Positions 8,908 through 16,078 are shown, counted from the stretch's first letter. The stretch is DNA of 25,937 nt from Nanoarchaeales archaeon (GCA_013215525.1 JABSQY010000016.1:1-25937), one strand, 5' to 3'. A program made the numbers and translations. Notes: a model not told the origin generated them from the sequence alone.

Positions 8908-10074
8908 ATGGTATTCGGATTAATGGATTTTTTAATGGGGAAGAAAAAAAAGACAGCAACTTCTAAAGTTGGTGCGGTTTCTACTCCTAATGTACAAGCG
9001 GGGGTTCAACCTGTTGCGCAAGCTGTGGTTCAACCAGATGGAGTTAATGTTGTAACTCCTAATGTTGAGGTTACTCAACAACCTGTGGCTCAGCCAGTTG
9101 CTCAACCTGCTGCTGATGCTGCTGGTGTTCAACAACCTGCTGCTGGTGTTCAGTTTGTAGACTCAAACGCTGCTGCTGGGGCAAGTCCTGATGCTGCGGC
9201 TGCTGGTGTTCAACCTACTGCGAAAGCTGAAAATGTTCCAGGTTCAACTCCTGCTGCTGGACATGCTGCTAAACCAAGGCCTGCTTCTCATGGTGGTAAG
9301 AAATCAATTTCTGAAGTTATTCATAAATTACATAATGAGTTATCTGAATTAAAAGATAGGTCTACAAAATTAGTTACTGATATTAATGATGTTGATAATC
9401 GTATGACTGAGATGAGTCATAAAGTTGAATCTCTTGAAGATAATAGAAAAGTTAATGATGAAAAAATGTCTGAGATGGAAGAAAATATGACTAAATTTTT
9501 ATCACTGTATGAATTAATTAATAATCAATATAATCCATTTATTGATAAAGATTCAATTGGGCATCCAGTTGCTAGTCCAGCTACTATTAAAACAAGTACA
9601 GAACATCATGAACACGCTGGTTCCAATTCACCATTTTCAAAACCTGATACTACAAAAACTATTAAAGTTCCAACTTCTACAGTTGATGATTTAGATACTG
9701 CATTATTAGAACTTGATACTTTAAATATGGAGGAAGCTGCAGGGGATGCTGTTCCTTTAACACAATTAAGAAATAATACAAATTCTTTAGTTGTAATTTT
9801 GAGTTGGCTTGAATATTTAATTAAAAAAGTTGGAATTGAAGAAACTAGAAACTCTTTAAGATATTATACTGAGGTTTTAAGATGGATTACTCCTGAGGTG
9901 TTCTTTGATTTAGATAAATATTTACGTGGTATGAAGGATAATAAAAAATTAGATGGTGATGAAACTTTAGGTGTTAAAGATCATATTGTATCATTATACT
10001 TTATTAGTAAGTTAAATGAGAAAAAGCTTGATGAGAAATTAACAGCTGCTGTTTTACAAATCATTAAGGGGTAA
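8908..10074 (+). CDS. flaC: Archaellum accessory protein, FlaC-FlaD/E fusion
   Basis: This is a cytosolic component of the archaellum motor, where FlaC and FlaD/E form the ring around the FlaI/FlaH ATPase platform and link it to chemotaxis. Residues 1-20 (MVFGLMDFLMGKKKK) could lie on the membrane. Residues about 20-130 are an Ala/Pro/Gln/Val-rich linker with repeats of the AAGVQ and QPVAQ type. Residues about 130-200 form a FlaC-type coiled coil ending in the diagnostic LYELINNQYNPFI (about 199-211). After a linker, the FlaD/E domain begins near residue 293 with SWLEYLIKKVG and runs through RYYTEVLRWITPEVF to DHIVSLYFI at the end. It heads the archaellum block. The arl nomenclature would be arlC/D/E. 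Confidence 0.88.
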   Translation: MVFGLMDFLMGKKKKTATSKVGAVSTPNVQAGVQPVAQAVVQPDGVNVVTPNVEVTQQPVAQPVAQPAADAAGVQQPAAGVQFVDSNAAAGASPDAAAAGVQPTAKAENVPGSTPAAGHAAKPRPASHGGKKSISEVIHKLHNELSELKDRSTKLVTDINDVDNRMTEMSHKVESLEDNRKVNDEKMSEMEENMTKFLSLYELINNQYNPFIDKDSIGHPVASPATIKTSTEHHEHAGSNSPFSKPDTTKTIKVPTSTVDDLDTALLELDTLNMEEAAGDAVPLTQLRNNTNSLVVILSWLEYLIKKVGIEETRNSLRYYTEVLRWITPEVFFDLDKYLRGMKDNKKLDGDETLGVKDHIVSLYFISKLNEKKLDEKLTAAVLQIIKG

Positions 10075-10121
10075 ATATTTCGTGTGGAAATGTTTTTATT
10101 AATTTTTTTTCAAAAATTAAT
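10073..10121 (+). terminator. Two hairpins after the flaC-type gene
   Basis: The first hairpin starts in the stop codon: AAATATTTC (10073-10081) pairs with GAAATGTTT (10087-10095) with one G-U. The second is a perfect 10-bp stem (10098-10107 with 10112-10121). Together they fill most of the gap before the next ATG at 10133. They may be terminators, RNA-processing sites or both. Confidence 0.45.
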
Positions 10122-10132
10122 TCAATTTAAAA

Positions 10133-10639
10133 ATGTTAAATTCTAATAATAAAACTAATAATTGTAAATCTTCGGGTTTATTTTCTTCTAAACGTGGGTT
10201 TGGTGGTGTTGCATCTACTTTAATTATGTTTATTGCAATTATTGGTGTAACGACTGGTATGGTTATGAGTTTTCAAAATTATTTTATTCAAACTAAAACA
10301 GTTTTAGATTCTCAACAAAAACAAACAAATCAAAAGTTAAAAACTTTTATTACAATTACTAATGTGTTTTATGATGATAGTTCTGATAATTTAAGAATTT
10401 ATGTTAAAAATACTGGGTCTATTTCTATTGATACTGGATTTGTTGATGTGTTTGTTGATAATGATTTTGAAGGTAATTTATCTACTTATGAGGCTGGAAC
10501 TACTGATTTGATTGAAAATTTAATTACTGCTGATACGATGTATGTTGATTATCCAGTTGTTTTGATACCTGGTTCTCATAATGTTCGAGTTGTGACTGAG
10601 TTAGGGGTTGGGGATAATGTTGATTTTAATGTTAAATAG
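10133..10639 (+). CDS. flaG: Archaellar FlaG/FlaF-like protein
   Basis: The 168-residue protein has one N-terminal membrane span, GVASTLIMFIAIIGVTTGMV (about residues 24-43), followed by a helix rich in Gln/Lys. A beta-sandwich-like domain outside the membrane contains LRIYVKNTGSISID, the typical archaellin-like or FlaF/FlaG strand. In archaella, FlaF and FlaG form the stator complex that contacts the S-layer. VASTLIMFIA points to FlaG more than FlaF. The KRGFGG segment before the span could be a class III signal cut site, but this is uncertain. The gene lies between the FlaC fusion and a larger FlaF-like protein, with FlaH further on. Confidence 0.75.
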   Translation: MLNSNNKTNNCKSSGLFSSKRGFGGVASTLIMFIAIIGVTTGMVMSFQNYFIQTKTVLDSQQKQTNQKLKTFITITNVFYDDSSDNLRIYVKNTGSISIDTGFVDVFVDNDFEGNLSTYEAGTTDLIENLITADTMYVDYPVVLIPGSHNVRVVTELGVGDNVDFNVK

Positions 10640-10657
10640 TTTTTCTTATGGAAAACT
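10638..10657 (+). terminator. Hairpin starting in the flaG stop codon
   Basis: AGTTTTTC (10638-10645) pairs with GGAAAACT (10650-10657), eight pairs including one G-U, with loop TTAT. The left arm begins with the AG of the TAG stop. Confidence 0.4.
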
Positions 10658-10702
10658 TCATTATATTTGTTTTAGATATTTTATTTCTTGGTGGTTTAAA
10701 AA

Positions 10703-11884
10703 ATGAGTGGATTTTCTGGAGTTATTGGTTTTGTTTTTACTTTTTTAGTTTTAATGAGTGTTTTTATTGGAATTTATTTTGTTTTTATTTCTCAAATTGC
10801 AACAACTAAAGATTTGTTTGATGATAATATTGATAAAACTGTGAAAAATTTACGTGAGGAGTATAATGTTGAAAATGTATATCTAAGTTCTGGGAGACTT
10901 GAGTTAAATATTAAAAATTTAGGTAAAGGACATTTGTATTATGGTTATGGTGGTGAGAGTTGTTTTGATTATTTTGTCAATTCTGATTTTAAACAGAAAA
11001 CTAATGTTGAGTTTTCCCCTATTGGATATTCTTTATCTGCGAATTATTATTTTATTGAGTCTGGAAAAAATGGACAATTATTTATGAGTTATGATTCAAT
11101 GAACTTTGGACTTGAGAGCGTAAAGTTAATTAGTTGTAATGGGAATGAGTTTGAGTTTGTTATTGATTCTTTAAAACTTGATTGGATGGATAATGATTAT
11201 AATTTTAGAGCTGATTTATCGAGTGGAACTGAATCATTTGATAGAGAAAATGAAGTAATTAGTTATAATTTAACTGGTTCTGATTTTAATTCAACTTATT
11301 ATGAAAATTTGGATTTAAATGTTGTGTGCGCTGCCTCGAACTTTGAGTTGTTGAATGTGCCTTTTGATAATTACTCTGTTGCGCCAGCTGATTATGGGTT
11401 AAAAGATTATACTTTAGTATCTGGTGATTTACTGTTTGAAGATTCAGCTGACCCTAATGTTACAAATGGGATTATTTTGAAAGGTATGAACTTTGATGTT
11501 GGTGATAAGGTTTCAATTCCTAATTTTGATTTTACTGATAGTGCTTCTAAAACTATTTCTTTTTGGTTTAAGTCAGATTCTGATTTAAGTTCTTCTTCAA
11601 ATAAAAAAGATTTATTTAATTTTGGTTATGAGTATTATATTGGATTTAATCATAAAAATCAAGGAAAAATGGGATTTTATAGGTATAACTCATCAAATGA
11701 TATTACTTTTAGTTTAAGTAGTTCTATTACGTCTTGGACAAAGGATACTTGGTATAATGTTATCTTTGTAATTACTGACTCTAATTCTCATAAAATTTAT
11801 GTTGATGGGGATGTTGATAATACTTTAAGTTCTACTTTAGTTGGTAGTTCTAGTCTTGGACTTGTTGTGGGGAATATAGAATAA
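10703..11884 (+). CDS. FlaF-like membrane protein with LamG-type domain, 3' part displaced
   Basis: Residues 5-30 form a single membrane span like that of archaellum FlaF. An archaellin-like strand with LELNIKNLGK follows near residue 68, where FlaF has YVKNTG. From about residue 245 the protein resembles a LamG/concanavalin-like jellyroll: ISFWFKSDSD, then WYNVIFVITDSNSHKIYVDG near the end. The reading frame stops right after LGLVVGNIE, in mid-domain. The missing final strand is encoded in another frame of the next gene, so this is a disrupted or split gene. GGTGG lies eight nt before the ATG and supports the start. The likely role is extracellular, perhaps anchoring the archaellum or stator to surface glycans (inference). 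Confidence 0.7.
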   Translation: MSGFSGVIGFVFTFLVLMSVFIGIYFVFISQIATTKDLFDDNIDKTVKNLREEYNVENVYLSSGRLELNIKNLGKGHLYYGYGGESCFDYFVNSDFKQKTNVEFSPIGYSLSANYYFIESGKNGQLFMSYDSMNFGLESVKLISCNGNEFEFVIDSLKLDWMDNDYNFRADLSSGTESFDRENEVISYNLTGSDFNSTYYENLDLNVVCAASNFELLNVPFDNYSVAPADYGLKDYTLVSGDLLFEDSADPNVTNGIILKGMNFDVGDKVSIPNFDFTDSASKTISFWFKSDSDLSSSSNKKDLFNFGYEYYIGFNHKNQGKMGFYRYNSSNDITFSLSSSITSWTKDTWYNVIFVITDSNSHKIYVDGDVDNTLSSTLVGSSSLGLVVGNIE

Positions 11885-11885
11885 A

Positions 11886-12200
11886 ATGATTAAAAAATTT
11901 ATCAATTTTTTAATTATTTTAAATGTTGTATTTTTTAGTATTTTTAGTTTAGGGTTTTCTTATGATTCTGATTTAGGTGGTAGTGATGTTTTAGTTTTAG
12001 ACGAGATTAAGATTTATAATATTGCTTTAAATGATTCGCAGGTTAAGGATTTATATTTGAATCAATTCAGGAGTATTGTTTTATCTACTAATGTTGTGCG
12101 TTATGATAGGGCTGCTAATGAATTAGATATTGATGTTACGTTTCCTTTTATTGATAAGTCTAGTGATTTGATGTGTTATCTTTATTATTCTTCTAAATAA
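11886..12200 (+). CDS. Displaced 3' part of the LamG protein, preceded by a signal-peptide-like start
   Basis: From residue 26, YDSDLGGSDVLVLDEIKIYN continues with IALNDSQVKDLY, the last strand and DE(I/V)-IYN-(R/I)AL signature that normally closes a LamG domain. It is thus the natural continuation of the preceding gene. The first 25 residues (MIKKFINFLIILNVVFFSIF and a short hydrophobic remainder) look like a Sec signal peptide and have no place in a LamG domain. The 79 bases from the upstream stop to the Tyr codon are 3n+1, which explains the frame change. The short C-terminus after the domain suggests 3' loss too. It may be an expressed secreted fragment or simply a relic. Confidence 0.6.
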   Translation: MIKKFINFLIILNVVFFSIFSLGFSYDSDLGGSDVLVLDEIKIYNIALNDSQVKDLYLNQFRSIVLSTNVVRYDRAANELDIDVTFPFIDKSSDLMCYLYYSSK

Positions 12201-12214
12201 TTTTTCTCTTGCTC

Positions 12215-12428
12215 TTCGCTTTGCGGAGTTTCCATATTTGTACAATAATTCCATTTTTCTTCAAATGGACAGATGTATACTCTAGTCCATTCAAAGAAAA
12301 TTGTAATTCTTGAAAAAATCTGAAAACGAAGTTTTAAAATTAAACAAATTTGGCTGTCGCTTGTGTTTCTGCTATCAAGAAATTTGAAAGAAATTTCTAG
12401 GCTGTTGTGAAATCAAAGAGTTTCACAA
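12215..12428 (+). repeat. Long hairpin element copy B with trailing hairpins
   Basis: The core apical arm AATGGAC (12264-12270) pairs perfectly with GTCCATT (12285-12291) around the family loop AGATGTATACTCTA, and the T/A-rich outer arms pair more loosely. This copy lacks a clear leading hairpin. It is followed by two perfect 8-bp hairpins: AGAAATTT/AAATTTCT (12378-12398) and TTGTGAAA/TTTCACAA (12405-12428). The whole 334-bp gap between the LamG fragment and flaH contains no gene that I can see. Confidence 0.6.
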
Positions 12429-12504
12429 ATTTTTGTTTTATGTTCTTCTTATTTACTGTTCTAGTATCATTTATTTTTTATAAACTTGTTAATAATGAAA
12501 GAAC

Positions 12505-12512
12505 ATTATAAT
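12505..12512 (+). promoter_or_regulatory. TATA-like box of flaH
   Basis: ATTATAAT begins 30 nt before the flaH ATG, which fits leaderless transcription and indicates that flaH has its own promoter apart from the upstream archaellum genes. Confidence 0.45.
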
Positions 12513-12534
12513 CTAGTTTAGTTAATTTCTTATT

Positions 12535-13251
12535 ATGGTTGCATCTGATAGAGGATATTATTCAATTGCTTTGGAACGTGACGAGTTAAATCGTTATTTT
12601 GGTGGTGGTCTTCCTAAGAGTTCTCTGATTTTGCTTGAGGGTGTTGATGGTGCTGGAAAAAGTATTTTATGTCAACGGTTAACTTACGCTTTATTAAAAA
12701 ATGATATTAAGATAACTTATATTTCTACTGAATTAAATACTTTAGATTTTATTAAACAAATGGATTCTTTAAAGTATGGGATTGCAGGTCCTATGCTTGA
12801 TAGAAAATTATTATTCTTAACTATGGTTCCTTTTTTAGGTAAAGTGAAATTTAATAAGGATGAAGATTTTGTTGATAGGATTATTAAAGAGAAAAGAATT
12901 TTTGATAGTGATATAATTATTTTTGATACTATGAGTTTTTTGTTTATTAAAAAAAATGATACTGATGAAGCTTATTTTAAAATTGTTAATTTTTTTAGAA
13001 GTTTAAATAATTTGAATAAAACAGTTCTTTTTACAATCGACCCTAGTCATTTGGATGAAAAGTTTTTAACTTTATTACGTTCTGTTTCTGATTTGTATAT
13101 TAATTGTGAGATTAAAAACTTTGGTGGTGAACTTGTGCGTGCGATGGTGATTAAGAGATTTAAGAGACCTAAAGATTTGTATATGAGTACTATTCCGTTT
13201 CGTGTAGAGCCTGCTGAAGGTTTGATTATTGAGATTGGTGGGTTTAGTTAA
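12535..13251 (+). CDS. flaH: Archaellum ATP-binding protein FlaH (RecA/KaiC-like)
   Basis: FlaH binds ATP and forms a ring with the motor ATPase FlaI under the archaellum. The Walker A motif GVDGAGKS lies at residues 36-43, and Walker B (DIIIFD) ends with Asp131. The N-terminal RDELNRYFGGGLPKSSLILL is the usual KaiC-like lead-in. The 238-residue length is typical for FlaH. Archaeal neighbours normally include flaI and flaJ directly after flaH; here a hairpin element and ribosomal genes follow, so the rest of the motor must be encoded elsewhere. An alternative reading as a generic KaiC-like ATPase is less likely next to FlaC/D/E and FlaG. Confidence 0.87.
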   Translation: MVASDRGYYSIALERDELNRYFGGGLPKSSLILLEGVDGAGKSILCQRLTYALLKNDIKITYISTELNTLDFIKQMDSLKYGIAGPMLDRKLLFLTMVPFLGKVKFNKDEDFVDRIIKEKRIFDSDIIIFDTMSFLFIKKNDTDEAYFKIVNFFRSLNNLNKTVLFTIDPSHLDEKFLTLLRSVSDLYINCEIKNFGGELVRAMVIKRFKRPKDLYMSTIPFRVEPAEGLIIEIGGFS

Positions 13252-13274
13252 ATTCTTATTTTTCTATTTTATTA

Positions 13275-13411
13275 TGCTTTCGAAGTACGTTTTTAAACGA
13301 ATGCTTTTTGTCTAGAGTACTCACTTTTTTAGAATTGGATAGATATATATTCTAATCCAATTCAAAAAGCAAGCACTCTAAACAAAAATCCTCCTAAATT
13401 CATCGTTTTTT
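13275..13411 (+). repeat. Long hairpin element, copy C
   Basis: This is the best-formed copy. The leading hairpin is CGTTT-TT-AAACG (13288-13299). The outer stem TTTTTGTCTAGAG (13305-13317) pairs with CTCTAAACAAAAA (13376-13388), 12 of 13. The apical stem GAATTGGAT (13332-13340) pairs with ATCCAATTC (13355-13363), all nine. The 14-nt loop is AGATATATATTCTA, and the right flank is ATCCTCCTAAATTC. It starts 24 nt after flaH, in the same orientation. Confidence 0.8.
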
Positions 13412-13457
13412 GTATTGGGATTGTTTTTATTTATTTGTCTTGGTGTTATTTCCAAAA

Positions 13458-13564
13458 GTATATAAAGACAATTTGATTTATTTTTACTGAGAAGAAAGAG
13501 ATGAGAAGCGACTTTATGTCGTGGAGTATGCTCTTTTCTAAGTAAGTTTACTTTTTCTTTCTTC
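13458..13564 (+). promoter_or_regulatory. TATA-like box and branched RNA structure before the eL30 operon
   Basis: GTATATAAAG (13458-13467) is a good archaeal TATA box predicting a start near 13485-13492. Just there, GAAGAAAGA (13491-13499) pairs perfectly with TCTTTCTTC (13556-13564), enclosing two hairpins: CGAC-TTTAT-GTCG (13509-13521) and AGTA-AGTT-TACT (13541-13552). The same left arm can pair instead with CTCTTTTCT (13531-13539). This is either a long eL30 leader with switching potential or a separate small RNA. The remaining 100 nt to the eL30 ATG are A/T-rich with no clear signal. Confidence 0.45.
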
Positions 13565-13664
13565 GCAAATAAAATATTTATACTAAATTTTTATTATTTG
13601 ATGAGGAAACTTATTAACTAATTTGAGATTTATTTTTTAGATATTTGAGGTTTTATAACAAAAA

Positions 13665-14033
13665 ATGGAAGATGTTAAACAAGTAACAATTGAAGCAGAG
13701 ACTGCTCCAAATGAACTTAAAGGATTTTCAAAGAAATTTGTTAAAAGATCAAAGGACAAGAGATCAGAAGATCAAAATGTTATTGATTTATTAACTTTTA
13801 ACAGAGAGAACAAGTTAGTTTTCGGTGCTAAAATCGCTGAGAAACTATTTAAGGCAAGTAAAGTTACAAAGATTTATACATCTAGTAACCCACATGGATT
13901 AACTTTAGAAAAAATTAAACATTACGGTACTTTAGCGAATGTTGAAATTATTGCTTTAGAGTTAGATAATTCAGAACTTGGACAAAAATTAGGTAAACCA
14001 TTCAATATTTCAATGGTTACTGTGAGGATTTAA
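13665..14033 (+). CDS. rpl30e: Ribosomal protein eL30
   Basis: It belongs to the L7Ae/L30e RNA-binding fold. From about residue 52, KLVFGAKIAEKLFKASKVTK leads into IYTSSNPHGLTLEKIKHY and ends with ELGQKLGKPFNISMVTVRI, which matches archaeal eL30 strand by strand. The first 45 residues are a charged extension rich in Lys, Ser and Asp not usual for the family. It opens the run eL30-uS12-uS7, the archaeal str-type order without the usual nusA between eL30 and uS12. The stop is 2 nt before the next ATG, so co-transcription is certain. Confidence 0.88.
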   Translation: MEDVKQVTIEAETAPNELKGFSKKFVKRSKDKRSEDQNVIDLLTFNRENKLVFGAKIAEKLFKASKVTKIYTSSNPHGLTLEKIKHYGTLANVEIIALELDNSELGQKLGKPFNISMVTVRI

Positions 14034-14035
14034 AA

Positions 14036-14458
14036 ATGGGAAAAAAGACTAACGGATTATTCGCAGCTAAGAAATTAATTGCAAATCGTAAGAAGTTTAA
14101 AATGACTAGAGTTGATCCTTTAAAGAAAGCTAGATACGATCCATTGGAATGTTCATCTCAAGCTAAAGGTATTGTTTTAGAAAAAACTGAAAGAGAAGCT
14201 AAACAACCAAATTCTGCTTTAAGAAAGTGTTGCGTTGTACAATTATCCAAAAACGGTAAATCCGTTGCAGCATTCCTACCAGGAAATAACGCATCAAAGT
14301 TCGTTAATGAACACGATGAAGTTATGATTGAAGGAATTGGTGGAATTAAAGGAAAGTCTAAAGGAGATATTCCAGGTATTCGTTGGAGAGTTATCCATGT
14401 TAATGGTCAATCATTAAAAGCGTTAATTCACGGTAAATTAGAGAGGGCAAGAAAGTAA
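14036..14458 (+). CDS. rps12: Ribosomal protein uS12
   Basis: This decoding-centre protein of the small subunit carries the KQPNSALRKC loop (near residue 59) that contacts the A site, and the C-terminal GDIPGIRWRVIHVNG typical of archaeal and eukaryotic uS12. The length of 140 residues is typical. The spacing is 2 nt after eL30 and 1 nt before uS7. Confidence 0.97.
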   Translation: MGKKTNGLFAAKKLIANRKKFKMTRVDPLKKARYDPLECSSQAKGIVLEKTEREAKQPNSALRKCCVVQLSKNGKSVAAFLPGNNASKFVNEHDEVMIEGIGGIKGKSKGDIPGIRWRVIHVNGQSLKALIHGKLERARK

Positions 14459-14459
14459 A

Positions 14460-15062
14460 ATGGTTGAAGAAATTAAATTATTTAATAAGTGGTCATTTGC
14501 TGGCGTTGTTGTAACTGATATTGGGATTAAACCTTATATTAATATTGAACCAATTGTAGTTCCTAGAACTAATGGTTATTACCACAATACACCTTTCTAT
14601 AAAACGAAAGTTAATATTGTTGAAAGAATTATGAACAGAATTAATGTTTGTGGTCACAAAGGTAAGAGACATAGACAATCATCTGGTCACAATACTGGTA
14701 AGGCTAAGACATCAATGAACACTGTTCTTGCTGTTTTAACAAAATTAGAGGAAAAAACAAAAACTAATCCTATTCAAGTTTTAGTTAGTGCTATTGAGAA
14801 CGCTTCACCTCGTGAAGAAGTTATCACAATTGAAAGAGCAGGAGCTAGATACGCTCAAGCTGTAGATATTGGTCCTCAAAGAAGAGTAGATTTAGTTATT
14901 AGATATATTTGTCAAGGAGCTTCATATAAATCATTTAACAAACAAAAGTCAATTGTGGCTGCGTTAGTTGAAGAAATTATGGACTGTTACGAAAAGGGTA
15001 ACGCTTCAATGGCTATGTCAAAAAGAGCAGAAATCGAAAAGATGGCTGCATCTGCTAAATAG
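14460..15062 (+). CDS. rps7: Ribosomal protein uS7
   Basis: The head-nucleating protein of the small subunit is recognised by NTGKAKTSMNTV, NPIQVLVSAIENASPREEV, and the archaeal version of the beta-hairpin followed by VDIGPQRRVDL. The N-terminal KLFNKWSF is the archaeal/eukaryotic lead-in. The length of 200 residues is typical for archaea. The stop codon is TAG. A strong hairpin follows, so the eL30-uS12-uS7 unit probably ends here. Confidence 0.97.
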   Translation: MVEEIKLFNKWSFAGVVVTDIGIKPYINIEPIVVPRTNGYYHNTPFYKTKVNIVERIMNRINVCGHKGKRHRQSSGHNTGKAKTSMNTVLAVLTKLEEKTKTNPIQVLVSAIENASPREEVITIERAGARYAQAVDIGPQRRVDLVIRYICQGASYKSFNKQKSIVAALVEEIMDCYEKGNASMAMSKRAEIEKMAASAK

Positions 15063-15085
15063 AGTAGTTAGTAAATATTAAACCT

Positions 15086-15113
15086 CAAATAAATAAAAAT
15101 TTATTTTTATTTG
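15086..15113 (+). terminator. Hairpin after uS7
   Basis: CAAATAAATAAA-type left arm and its T-rich partner form a stem of about 12 pairs with one mismatch, followed by TTTTT. It separates uS7 from the proteasome gene. Confidence 0.5.
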
Positions 15114-15142
15114 TTTTTGATTTGATAAATTAAACATAAAAA

Positions 15143-15769
15143 ATGACGAACGAAATAAAAACAGGAACAACTTGTATTGGGTTTCTCTTCAAAGGAGGAG
15201 TAATCGTTGCTGCGGATAGGAGAATTACAACTTATAAGATTGAATCTGATAGTTTTACGAAATTATTTGATGTATCTAGTAATGTTGTGTCAACTGTCGC
15301 TGGACATGTGAGTGCTGCACAGCTTTTTTTAAGAAACTTAAAAAGTGAAGTTAAGTTATTAGAGATGAAAAAGGAAAGAAATGCGAGAGTTATGGAAGTA
15401 GCTTCAATTTTAAATTCTTATCAACTTGGTGCTAGAGAATCTGGCGCTGTACTTGCTTCAATTATGGGTGGATATGATGAAAAGGATGGTGTATCTTTGT
15501 TTGAATTAGGTCCTGATGGTTCAATGTTAAATCATAGACCTTATGTTGCTGATGGTTCAGGTAGTATTTTTGTAAAGAGTGTTTTAGATACTGTATACAA
15601 ACCAAATATGTCTGAAAAAGAATCTTTAGATTTACTTGAAAAATGCTTTAAAGTTGCTTTTAAGAATGATAGTTCTAGTGGTGGAGGTTATATCGCTAAA
15701 ATTGTTACTAAAGATGGAATAAGGGAAGTTCAACGAAAAGTCGTTAAAACTGAACTTGTGAATGAGTGA
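15143..15769 (+). CDS. psmB: Proteasome beta subunit
   Basis: This is the catalytic subunit of the archaeal 20S proteasome, an N-terminal Thr hydrolase. A short propeptide MTNEIKTG is followed by TTCIGF, so Thr9 is the expected nucleophile after self-cleavage. The Asp17-equivalent is in VIVAADRR (Asp25), and the Lys33-equivalent is Lys40 in FTKLF, one residue shorter than usual. The C-terminal SSSGGGYIAKIVTKDGI holds the conserved SGG segment. The gene lies between ribosomal protein genes, and the matching alpha subunit is not in the window. The next gene starts 13 nt on. Confidence 0.95.
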   Translation: MTNEIKTGTTCIGFLFKGGVIVAADRRITTYKIESDSFTKLFDVSSNVVSTVAGHVSAAQLFLRNLKSEVKLLEMKKERNARVMEVASILNSYQLGARESGAVLASIMGGYDEKDGVSLFELGPDGSMLNHRPYVADGSGSIFVKSVLDTVYKPNMSEKESLDLLEKCFKVAFKNDSSSGGGYIAKIVTKDGIREVQRKVVKTELVNE

Positions 15770-15782
15770 AAATAATTGAAAA

Positions 15783-16076
15783 ATGAACGTTATATCAGAT
15801 TTCGAAAACAAATTACTTGGGAGAAGAGAAGTTAAAGTAACTATCGAAAACTCAGAGGCTACTATTACTAGAGTCGATGCGAAATCTCAAGTTGTGAAAA
15901 AGTTTAATGCTGAAGAAGACTTAGTTATTATTGAAAATATTGGTTCAAGATACGGAAACGCAAATGTTACTGTGACTGCTTGTATTTATGATGACAAAGA
16001 AACTTTAGAAAAGGTTACTGCGAAGCATATTGCTAAGAGAAATGTAACTAAAAAAGCTGATGGGGCTGAGGAATAA
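15783..16076 (+). CDS. rps24e: Ribosomal protein eS24
   Basis: The 97 residues match archaeal eS24: NKLLGRREVKVTIE near the N-terminus (usually NPLLNRREV), DLVIIENIGSRYGNANVTVTA in the middle (the KI-T-FG-G strand), and YDDKETLEKVTAKHIAKRN at the end. It follows the proteasome gene closely and precedes the eL39 gene by 2 nt. Confidence 0.9.
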   Translation: MNVISDFENKLLGRREVKVTIENSEATITRVDAKSQVVKKFNAEEDLVIIENIGSRYGNANVTVTACIYDDKETLEKVTAKHIAKRNVTKKADGAEE

Positions 16077-16078
16077 AA

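Noticed and set aside
12201..12534. tRNA gene
   Set aside because: No T-loop GGTTCGAATCC-type sequence or cloverleaf arms could be assembled here or in the other gaps; the structure consists of separate simple hairpins.
12535..13251. RadA recombinase or circadian KaiC
   Set aside because: It is a single short RecA-like domain without RadA helix-hairpin-helix or KaiC duplication, and its neighbours are archaellum genes.
13491..13564. C/D box small RNA
   Set aside because: GAGATGAG is only a partial C box, and no D and C' boxes at proper spacing were found.
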